Translations under genes and position numbers: made by a program
Part shown: positions 26,986-36,800 of the stretch, in pieces
Position numbering within the stretch: the stretch's first letter is position 1
Layout: every line of letters begins with the position of its first letter
Source: Octadecabacter sp. SW4
GTDB taxonomy: Bacteria > Pseudomonadota > Alphaproteobacteria > Rhodobacterales > Rhodobacteraceae
Assembly (NCBI RefSeq): GCF_008065155.1
Contig: NZ_CP042821.1
Span: forward strand, 39,884 to 103,883
Direction of reading: 5' to 3'
Length of the DNA: 64,000 nt
Notes under the pieces: generated by a model
Told to the model about the DNA's origin: nothing
The model's database searches: none
What the model saw: the letters and a program-made list of their open reading frames with translations, nothing else

Positions 26986-28472
26986 ATTAAACGGTTTTAC
27001 AACACTGCGGTGATGACGTTGGCAACGGCGGCCCTTTTTGGTTGCACAGATGCGCAAACCAACCGTGCCACATCGGATCGTCTGGCAGAATTGCGCAGCT
27101 TGGGTGTCGATCAAGAGGCTCTGGCCCAAGCGGATGAACGGCTCAACGCCGCCCTAAGCCGCGATGATGCAACGGGCGCGTTGGTTGCAGAATTTGCCGA
27201 AGATCCTGCCGTGGGATCAGGGCGCAATCGCTCGAATTTTTGTTGGGCCGGGCGCTGGATCGAAATACCGATATTGCCCGCGCGGTGCAAAACCTCAACC
27301 GTGCCGATGTTGCGCGGATGAATTCGATTTATGGCTACCTGCCGCAACTGTCAGCCAGCGCGACCTACAGCGAAATCGACCAAGAAGTCGTGCAATCTGA
27401 CAACGCGGTCTTCAATGAGGGCACGGCGAACTATCCTGTCACGTCGCTGCGGGTGGATCTGGTGCAGCCGATCTTCAATCTCAGCCAAATTTTCAACATC
27501 CAGCTTCAAACCACGGCACAGACAGTGGCCGAAGTGGAATATATCGCGGCAGTTCAACGGGTCAGTTTTGACATCTTTGTGGCCTATGTGGACGCCGCCC
27601 AAGCGCGAGCAAAGGCGCGCAGTCTGACGGCCCGCGCCGCATTGTTGCGCAGCCAGATCGCGGCGGAAAACACACGGGTTGAACTCGGCCTCGACACAGC
27701 GGCTGTGCGCAACAATTACGCTGTAGAACTTGCGTCCCTGTCGTCAGAAGAAGCGATTGAACAGGCGCGGCTGGCGGATGCTTTGGCCGAACTGTCCCAA
27801 CTGACGGGCACGACTGTCACAAATATCGACACAGTCACCCTGCCCTCTGGTATTCGCCGTGCAGAACGCAGCACATCTATTGCCGCGGGTATTGCGGCAG
27901 CAGAAGACGACAACCCTGCCTTGCTGGCCACAGCTATTTCCGTGGTCGAAGCGGAGTTAAGCCGCAGACAAGCCATCGCGGCAGATTTCGCACCTGTGCT
28001 TGATGCGTTTGCCAGTTTTGAGGATGAGACGCGCGAAGGATCTCGTTTCGGGGGTGGGTCCCAAACCCGCGACACAACTGTTGGTTTGCGCCTGACCATT
28101 CCGATTTTCAACGCCGACGGTCAAGGTTATCGCACAGCGGTCGAGACCGTTGATCTGCGCAGTTCCGCATTGGAATATTTCGCGATCCGTCGCCAGTTGC
28201 GCTCACAGATCACGTCGACCTATGAGCGGATGAGCAACTTGTCTGATGCCATCGCGCAGTCGCAATCCGCGGTGTCGCTGGCATCGCGCAATGTGACCCT
28301 CGAGCGCAACCGCGTGGCCTCGGGCGAAAGTACGGAACTGGCTGTGCTGAACCGTCAACTGTCGCTCAATTCCGCGCAAGACGCCTTGGAGTTCCAGCAG
28401 TTGGAGTACCTCAAGGCCTGGGGGCGCTATCAGTTTTTGACGGGCGCATCTTTGCAAGCGCGGGGCCTGTGA
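26986..28472 (+). pseudogene. TolC-like outer-membrane lipoprotein of the secretion locus, one frameshift
   Basis: The N-terminal frame reads KRFYNTAVMTLATAALFGCT, a lipoprotein signal with the lipobox LFGC. The natural start appears to be an ATT at 26986 behind GGGGGAAAG; the first usable standard starts (GTG 27010, ATG 27013) cut off the basic N-region. Frame is lost near 27221, where a GGG run lacks one base; from there a 410-residue stretch runs to 28472 with two outer-membrane efflux protein repeats: long alpha-hairpins, the strands ASATYSEIDQ and AFASFEDETR, and GLRLTIPIFN. It would form the outer-membrane channel. The stop TGA overlaps the next ATG (TGATG). Confidence 0.75.
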
Positions 28473-29275
28473 TGGGACTGCGCTCTGCAAGCCTTGTCGT
28501 GGGTTTTGCCCTGTGCAGCACCCCTTTGGCCGCGCAAACCAGCGGCTTCGGTATCAATTGCACCATTCGTCCTTTGCAGGTTGTTGAAGTCGCGGCCCCG
28601 GTGCCCGGCATTGTCAGCGCGGTGCACGTGCGCCCGGTGATACGGTGGCGGCGGGCGATCTGATTGCAAGTTTTGATTCAGACCTGATCCAAGTTCAGCT
28701 GCGCGCAGCCGAAGCGCGCGCGGCGTCGACGGCAGGGCGCGATGCGGCAGAAGGGCAGCGTGCGGCTCTCGTGGCGCGGGTGGACCGGTTGGGCCAAGGT
28801 GTGGCGCGCGGAGCGGTCAGTCAGGCCGATCTGGAAGCAGCACGGTTCGAATTAGCGACCGCCATCGGCACCCTCAACCGTGAGACCGAATTACTGCGAC
28901 TGGCAGCGCTTGAGGCCGAAGAAGCCCGCATTGCCTTGCAAAACCGAAGTGCGCAGCCCTGTGGCAGGGCAAGTGGGTGAAGACCTCATTGATGTGGGCG
29001 AAAGTCCGCAAGGGCGTCATGTTGCCATCATCTATGTGAACACGCCCCTTCGGGTTGAGGCCTTTGTTGCCACCCCCCTGCTGGCGGATTTTCTTGCCCG
29101 CGAGACGTTTGAAATTGTCGTCAATGGTAACACCAGCGCCCCTGTCGAAGTGACACCCGATTATGTCGCGCAGGTGGCTGATCTGTCGTCGGGCACCCAA
29201 AGTGTTTACTTCACGCTCACCTCGGATGAGATTTTGCCGGGCTATCAATGCCTGTTCCCGCTGGAGACAAACTAA
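28472..29275 (+). pseudogene. Periplasmic adaptor (HlyD/RND-MFP type), two frameshifts
   Basis: It starts at the ATG overlapping the tolC-like stop. A signal peptide (ASLVVGFALCSTPLAAQ) precedes a split lipoyl-type domain: VVEVAAPVPGIVSAVHVRPGD, then TVAAGDLIASFDSDL in a new frame after one G is lost near 28632. A coiled-coil hairpin (about 28690-28930) leads to TEVRSPVAGQVGE in a third frame after a one-base gain in an A run near 28944. A beta-barrel segment ends at 29275. Rejoined it would be about 267 residues, short for an adaptor. It should bridge the inner-membrane component to the TolC-like protein. Confidence 0.72.
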
Positions 29276-30383
29276 TGGGCGCGCCAATCCAAAAAGTTCT
29301 GCATGGGGCCGCGGTGCTGGGGTTCAGCGCAGGCATGGCGATGGCCCAAGATGGCGGCGCAGCGAGCCTAACTACAGGTGTCAGCTATTCATCGCTCAAC
29401 GGTGGTTTGGCGTTTATCGGGGTGCAGGCGGATGATCTGCTGGGCACAGGTATTGATCTGTCGCTGGATTATCAGGCGGGCGATGACGGCGAAGCGCTGA
29501 ACGGCTTTATCGCGAAAAGCTATGGGCTGGGCGACACCGCGTTAGGGTTTGATACCTTCGTGCGTGTGGGTCTCGGCGCGCAGACGGCGAATTTCGACTC
29601 CCGTGATTTTTCGATCGAGCATTTCAGTGCGAATGTCACCATGTGGGCCACGGCGGCAAATGGTCTGACCTATGACGCGCAACTGTTCTGGCAATCGGAC
29701 ACCTTGGCCGATTTTGATCCCAGCGTGTCGCCCCTTGTGGCCAATGATACGGATGGGTCGACGGCAACGGGTGTTTCCATTGGACTGGGGTATTCGACCT
29801 TTACAGATCGCGGCCCGCTTGCACTTGGCTTTGATATGGGCGGCACGCTCACGTACGCCACGTCCCTTGGGGATCGTGAATGGATGGCCGCCGAAGTGGG
29901 TACACGCTATAACACCGCCCTGCCCTATGGTCTGGTGCTGGCGATGCGTGCGGATGCAGGGCGAATCGAGGGACGAGGCGACAGCATCGTCAACATCGTT
30001 GATCGCGCGTTTATTGGCAGTGATGCCCCACGCGGATTTACAGACACGGGCATCGGACCGCGTGATTTTGTCGATGGCAGCGTCAACACAGCCCTTGGAG
30101 GCAAAACCTATTGGACCGCCTCTCTTGAGGTGCACGCCAACCGCAAATCCTGCCGTTTCGTTTGGCGCTTTTGTCGATGCGGGGTCTTTGTGGGATCTTG
30201 ATGTAACGGCGGCGGCGCATCAGGCACGATTGATGACAGCCAGTTCGTGCGCAGTTCCGCAGGGATCGCGGTGTATTGGGATACGCCGATTGGCCTGATG
30301 CAGGTCAATGTCGCCAAACCCCTTCAAAGCCAAAGTTTGATGAGGAAGAGATAGTATCGCTTAACCTGAATTTTGAGTTTTAG
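29275..30383 (+). pseudogene. Small BamA/Omp85-type beta-barrel protein without POTRA, three frameshifts
   Basis: The ATG overlaps the previous TAA. A signal peptide (VLHGAAVLGFSAGMAMA) leads straight into a barrel of about 345 residues. The C-terminal half carries Omp85 landmarks: RGFTDTGIGPRDF, ALGGKTYWTASLEV, then (after a lost base near 30138) FGAFVDAGSLWDL, then (after a shift near 30205) SSAGIAVYWDTPIGLMQVNVAKPL, and, after a lost T near 30341, a final strand SLNLNFEF with the terminal Phe of outer-membrane proteins. No POTRA domain is present. A role in inserting or anchoring the giant protein at the cell surface is inference. Confidence 0.68.
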
Positions 30384-30395
30384 GGCCGCGCCCTA
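30381..30395. terminator. Bidirectional hairpin formed by two facing stop codons
   Basis: TAGGGC (30381-30386) and GCCCTA (30390-30395) are perfect complements with a CGC loop. The TAG is the stop of the barrel gene on the plus strand and the CTA is the stop of the M50 gene on the minus strand; T-rich sequence lies to the left. Confidence 0.5.
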
Positions 30396-32325
30396 TTGCG
30401 CCGTTTGTCCAATCCGCGCGTTCAGATAATTGCGCCGCAGGTTCAGGAACACATCATAGAGATGTTCATAGATCGGCGCGTTTTGCAGTCGCAGTTTCAG
30501 GTATTGGGCGCGACCATGAAGCGCTTCGGGTGGCGCATTGATCGTGGCGATCAACTGGTAAGACCGCTGGCCCGTGTCCGCCGCCAACTGGTTGATCTGC
30601 ACCAGATTGAACGCGGCAACCGCATCATCCCAAGGATTTGCGCGCCGTTCCAAAGGGAAAATACGGATCGCCATCGCGCAGCCGTGCAATGCGGTTTTCC
30701 GGAAACTGGCCGATCAAGACTGCGGTGTCGCCGGCAGGATAAAGCGCGCCGATGCGTGAGCCTTCCACCAGATACGCCCCTGTCCGGACTTCAAAGCCGG
30801 GTTCGAAAAATCCTGCCTGCTTTGCGTACCCATCGAGCAGTTTTTGAGAATTCAAAAGCAACGCCAGTTCGGTTTCGGGTGCTTCAAGTTGGGTGGTGGC
30901 AATGAGATTTTGAGTGGCGTTGCTTTGCACGACGGTGGCGCGTTGAAGCTCTGCCAATTCCAAATTCGCTTGGGCCAGCGCAATGTCCCCGTCCAGCAGG
31001 CTGTTGGTGAGGCGGTAAAGTTGCGTGCCTTCGGTCACGGTTCCGCTGTTTGCCACGAAGTCCAACGTGCCGCCCTGTTGGGTCTGCACGGCGTAGGTAC
31101 CTTGCGCATCCAGCGCCATGGGCACGGTCACCTTGAACGGCAGCGGGATGAACATACAGGCCGCCACGACTCCTAGACACCGCCCCAAAAGACCATACGT
31201 CGACCTATAAATGTCTGTTTGTCCGCCACGGGCTCTGCCTGCAATTTGTTCAACAAGGGCGAGAAAAACATCGCATAGCCGCCCCAGATCGCCAACAGCA
31301 ATCCAAGGCCGAAAAACCGCGGTAGGGTCAGCCAGAGGATCGTCAGCAAGATTGATCTTATAAAGGCCCGATGCCACGCCATACCAAAGATAGGCACGAT
31401 CACGGCGCGTTTCGGGCCACGCCCCCTGCCCTCCAAACGTCGCCACGTAGCTGCGCGCGCTTTTGTAAATCTGCGCTGAGGCGCTTGAGAGATTGCGGTG
31501 CCCGATCCAGTCGGAAAATGCGAAATAGCCGTCCAATCGCATCAGAGGGTTTCCGTTAAACAGAATCGAATTGAGGCTGCTGAAAATAAAAATGTTCGCG
31601 GCGATGGTCTTAAAGAATGTCCCCTCCAACAGATACCACCACAAAGGCGAGCATGGCGATCAACAGGTCGACAAAGATACCCGCAAGGCTGATACGGATA
31701 CGCTGGGCGCGGTTGGCGCAAATATCTGCCGCCGAGGTGTCCACGAACGGCAAAGGAAACAACCCGACAAAAATGATCCCCGCACGGCGCAACGGCACAT
31801 GACAGCGCCGCGCCACCAAGGCATGCCCAAGCTCGTGAGGGAGTTTCAGAAACGGCGACAACAGCGCGAAAGTCGCCAGTCCCTCCAGCGAAATGGCCTG
31901 CGCCGCGGCCCCAAGGATCGCCCATTCGCTGAACAGACCAAGCCAGATGCAGACGACAAACAACGCGGCAACACTGGCCACGCCAGTGCCAACCGCCTTG
32001 CCACCGCGCCAGCCCATCATCATATTGTCCAAGATCGATGCCTTGCCAGCGTACAAACAACGGATTGAACGCTGGCTTGGTCGTTAGATCACTGGTGCAT
32101 GCACTGCGCACGGTTTCAACAAAGCCGTAAACCGTCGCCATTTCTTCGGGATCAACCGATTGCGGATCAACGCGGCCTTTGCAGGGCGTTCAAATACCCG
32201 GCGATAATCTCATTGGTGAGAAAGATTTTGCCACTGCGCGGTTCATGCACCGCATAGCGCATGCCATCGCCGCTGGAACAGCTGACCTCAAGGCCGCTCA
32301 GAAAGTGAAGCCAAGTGTCTTCCAA
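30393..32325 (-). pseudogene. M50 (site-2-protease-like) membrane protein with HlyD-like C-terminus, six frameshifts
   Basis: The probable start is a TTG at 32323-32325 behind GAGG; it overlaps the adaptor gene by 28 bases. The order after repairing frames is: a cytosolic N-terminus (RYAVHEPRSGKIFL), membrane helices, the zinc motif HELGH (LKLPHELGHALVARR, about 31830), more helices with the M50-like GNPLMRLDGYF, helices near 31190-31370, then a lipoyl-like stretch (TYAVQTQQGGTLDFVANSGTV) with a coiled coil and a beta domain. This resembles YydH-type M50 proteins fused to an adaptor. Frame breaks lie near 32178, 32050, 31640, 31355, 31172 and 30672. Possible roles are cleaving or passing on the giant protein at the inner membrane. 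Confidence 0.7.
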
Positions 32326-33834
32326 GCCAGAAGCCTCATGTAATCGACCAAGGGTCGTGTCAGCCCGACGATGCGCGGGGCAGTACGGATTTCAAGTCTC
32401 GCAAAGCCCGACAGTCCGACCAACAGATCGGCCTGCCCGGCCTCCATCAGGCGCGCGCGCACTTGAGTGCGGGTTTCGCCGGTATCGGGGTTTGTGGTTT
32501 GCGTTGGCGCGCTGACGACCTCAAGCGGGAAGGTCTCATCGCTTAACCCGCGAAAAAAGACATGACCGGTTTGACCGACCTCAATCAATGCGGCGTCCGA
32601 GGGGGCGACATCGATCAACACATCAAATCCTGACATCGGCTGCAATGCCACAACGGGTGACCCTGTGGGCAGGAAATTGCCCCGTTCTCCCTGTGGTAGG
32701 GCTGTGACAACACGGCTTTCGCTCGGCGCTGTGACGGTCAATTGCTGTTGCTGGCTTTGCAATTGATCGCGCCGTAGCAACGCGATTTCGGCACGCTTTT
32801 CGGCCAGTTGGAATTCGCCAAGGTTGCCTGTGTTCAGGGCGTCTTGGGCATTGATCAATTCCAGACTGTGAGTGACGGTTTGTTCGACGATGCCGTTTTC
32901 AATTTCAGGAGACCGCAGGATTGCCGCGATTTCACCGCTCTGCAAAACATCACCAGGACGCACAAGAGTGTCTTCCAGAAACGCGCCGAACGGCAGTGCG
33001 ATCGTAACCGATTGACTGGGCCGCGCTTGGGCGAAATTGGACACATAGACCGGGGCGGCATCATCAAATAGATTGCAGCGGCAACGATGGCCCCAAATCC
33101 TGCAAGGCCCCAAAGCCCTCCGAGTTTTCGCCCCTTCGCGCTCGGCTTGTCGATAAGAAGTGCAAAAAACCCATTGGCACTTTCCAGCGCTGCCGCATTG
33201 GCGTCCGACAGATCGACCCCGAAAAATACCAAACCGTTGTCCGTATCGTCAGGTCGAAAAAGCGTGCCAGTGCGCCCACCCAAACTAGACGCAATCAGGT
33301 TCAGGTCTGTTGTGATGTCCTGATCTGGTGGCGCTGCAATCACAGCGCCCAATTCATCGCGGAATTGGTAGCTGACTTGTCGGTGAAATAGAGCTTCGCA
33401 ATCTTACCGCCCTTGAGTTGCGCCATGGCCGCAACACCGACCACGCCCGCGTCACGGATTGCATAAAGCGCTTGGCCCAAACGTTTCTTGGGCGGCATTT
33501 GGGACAATGCAACCGCAGCCGTTTTCAACCTTTGAATGTTGTCTTGCGGAGTGGCTGTGGTTTGGGTGGTTTGCTGTCGGGCCTGTGTTTCAACCGCGCG
33601 GATCAGGTCAGGCAAGGGCACGCCTTTGGGCAAGCTGCGGTATCCATGCACAAGGCTATGCCCCTGCGCCACAGGAGCGGCGCATAATATCCAGCCATCA
33701 ATCTTGTGAGCCGTCGCGCGCGCGCCGCGCAGTTTATCAAGGCCCTCACTAGAAAAATCGGGGCATTCACCTGTTGTCGGCGGGCCAAGCCCCTGAGCGG
33801 TAAGCGGGGCAATAAAGTCGGGTGTCAGGGTCAT
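32298..33834 (-). pseudogene. Inner-membrane-anchored HlyD-like adaptor with unusual N-terminal domain, two frameshifts
   Basis: It starts at the ATG 33832-33834 (GTG 33843 is the alternative), 24 bases after the giant gene. An N-terminal cytosolic region of about 240 residues (DKLRGARATAHKIDGWIL, later FRDELGAVIAAPPDQDI) precedes one membrane helix (LWGLAGFGAIVAAAIYL). Then comes the adaptor: SVTIALPFGAFLEDTLVRPGD, a coiled coil (about 32750-32870), TVTAPSESRVV and a beta-barrel part. One base is missing near 33365 and one T near 33068. Typical T1SS adaptors have only a short cytosolic tail, so the long N-terminal domain is odd and may contact an unknown motor or the substrate. Confidence 0.7.
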
Positions 33835-33857
33835 CTGTTCCACAGGTGCCGATCACG

Positions 33858-36800
33858 TCACAATGCGATCTGGGGATCAATGGTCTGATCCTGCTCTGCG
33901 GCCGTTTCAGGGGCCTCACCGGTTTCAGCCGCATCGGCCAGAACGCGGCGCAACAAGGTTTCGAACACGGCCATATCCACGTCACTCTCCGCAACTCCAA
34001 TGCTGATCATATAAGCGCGGAAAGCCTCAGTCAGGTCTTCAACGGCGAGATCAATGTCCGCGCCGAAATACATGGTTTCCGCAATGCGTTTGATGATGTC
34101 CTCATCGCTCAGGAACCCTTCGATCACGCGCAGGAACAACAAACGATCAGGCGCAACTCCGTCGCCCCGCTCAAAGGTGTTTTTCTCACCGAAGGGGGCC
34201 GTGTCAGAGGTAAAGACAAAACCGCGCGCACTGTCATCTTCGTCTTCCAAGTCATAAAAGCCAGCGCCCGCAAACACCCCAACAGAAGCTAAGACCTGCG
34301 CATTGGTCAGCACATCAACAGGCGAGAACGCGGCGAAATTGGCCTCCTCCAAAAGCCGTTCAGGGAAGGGCCGACAAGACCTTCAGGCAAGAACGTGATG
34401 AATTTCGCCGTGAACGCATCCCCCGCAAGGATATCAGTCTCTGTGTTGCCAAAGAACAGATCAGCGCCAAGGCCACCGACCACAACATCGCCCCCTGCTT
34501 GGCCATCCATGACGTCCACACCGCCGGTTTCAAAGGCGAAGTTGGTTTCAAAATCGATCGTTTCGATCTGCGTGTCGGGGTCATAGTCGCGGGTCACATC
34601 GACCATATCCCCGAACAGGAAGTCCTGACCTTCGCCGCCCAAAAGACTGTCCGCGCCAAATCCGCCGACCAGTACATCGTTGCCACCCGCACCGATTAGC
34701 GTGTCGTCAAATCCGAATTCCGGCGCGATTGATGTTACGGACATGATCCGCTCCACATGGCTTTGACCAGGCAAAACATCGGCAAAACTGCTGAGCTGCA
34801 ATTCGCTGAGATCACCGATCAGCACGTCATCTTCGTCGCCACCCGTGATGATGTCTGTCCCAAACTGACCGATCAGAATGTTAGACCCCGTGCCCGTCGC
34901 GGTGATGACATCATCACCACCCACATCGGTGCTGGTATAGTCGAGCGTTTCAACGTCCGTTTCATTGCGGAACGTCAGGGTGCCAAGATCGCCAAGGGCA
35001 AAATCGTCGCCGATCCCCGTCTCAATCTCATCCGCCCCGAAAGAGCCAACAATGAGGTCATTGCCGTCGCCTGCGATAATTTCGTCATCACCGCCAAACG
35101 GGGCCGTGTCGGCCACCATTGTGTGCAGGTTCGCCACTTCGTCGCGGGTGATCGTCGCATTGTCCCCTGCGACCAAATCGTTGCCCCCAAAGGTTTCGGC
35201 GAAGTCATCGCCTTGGCTCAGAAGCACTTGGTCATCTCCTGCGCCGCCAAACACCGTGTCATCCCCGCCGAGTTCAGGTGACAGGAAGGTGAGCGTTTCG
35301 GTGCCCGCGCCAGTGTCCAGTGTCAACCGACCTTGGTCGGCAATCACGCGGTTGTCGCCGTCGCCTGTTTCAACGTAGTCATCGCCAAGGCCAAGGATGA
35401 TAAAATCATCCCCGTTGCCTGCGATAATGCGTTCGTTTCCGTCCAGATCACTGAGGACAGGAAGCTGGCTGGTCAGATCCAGAACCCGTTCACCGTCCGC
35501 CGTGCTTTCATACGTCAGCGTGCCTTCGCCGCCGATCACATGCACTGTGCCGTCGCCCAGATCAGCCGTGTCAGACCCAAGACCGAGCACCACGAAATCA
35601 TCGCCCAGACCCGCGGTGACGGTGTCATCGCCGTCTGTGGCACCCGGCACAATATCAGCGGACGTGATCTGCACAGTCAGGCGACCATCGGCGGATGTGG
35701 TCGTGTTCAGTGACCCAGATGAGGCCAGCACATAGGTTACGCCATCGCCAAGATCGGCAATATCACCGCCGCCACCCAGCACGATAAAGTCGTCGCTGCT
35801 GCCTGCGGTGATCTGGTCGATCCCGTCGTTGTTGCCCACAACGACCGGATCAGACACCAAAGACACCACCTGTGATCCATCAACGCCAAGGGTGATGCTG
35901 ATCTGCCCTGAATCACCCATGGCAAAGTTCTCGCCTTCGCCCAATGTCGCGACATCGGTCGGGTTGGTGCCATCATTGATGCCACCCCGAGCACGACCAA
36001 ATCGTCATCTGCTCCGCCTGTGTATGTGTCATTGCCATCGCCCGCCCAGCGCGGCTGGTCAGTGTGGTGGGGGCCGCTGTCAGCACATCAGATGTCAGCA
36101 GCGTGCCGTTGTCGGTCATCACGATATTCAGCCCATCGCCCGCAGACACCACGTCATCCAGATCACCGGTGAGGATAATATCGCGCCCCTCCCCCGTGAT
36201 CACAGTGTCGTTGCCCGCAAATTGGGTGCTGAACGCGTCGCCCGTGACAGCGCCAAAGGACCCGCCAGGCACATCCGCTGCAATCTGTTCAATCGTCAGA
36301 CGGCCATCATCGGTGATCAGATAGCTCAGCCCATCAGCAAGCGTTGCCGTGTCTCCGCCCATGGTGCCATCGGGCGCCATGGTGTTGCCGCCCAGAATTG
36401 CAAAGACATTGCCACCTTCTGTCGTGGTAATACTGTCATCACCAAACAGGGACCCGGCCCCGATGTCGCCATAGACGTTGCCGTCCGCATCGATGGTTTC
36501 CATGCTTTTGACCAACCGTTCGATCAAGGCGATCTGGGCATTATAGGCCTCGATTTGCTCCGGTGTTGCGGTGGTGGACAAAGGCAGAAGCCCCAGCAAT
36601 GCGCGCACACCTGCGGGGCTCAGGAAGATCTGACCGTAATCCCCGATCATCGCCAGACCACCGTTGACAGAGGTCACATCGTCGTCCCCGCCACCGCCAA
36701 CGACGACATCAAACAGATCATCTTCGCCAGAAACACCGAACGAGATTTGATCGTCGCCATCGTTGGGATCAACTGTGCTGACGATCACCGCATCGCGAAT

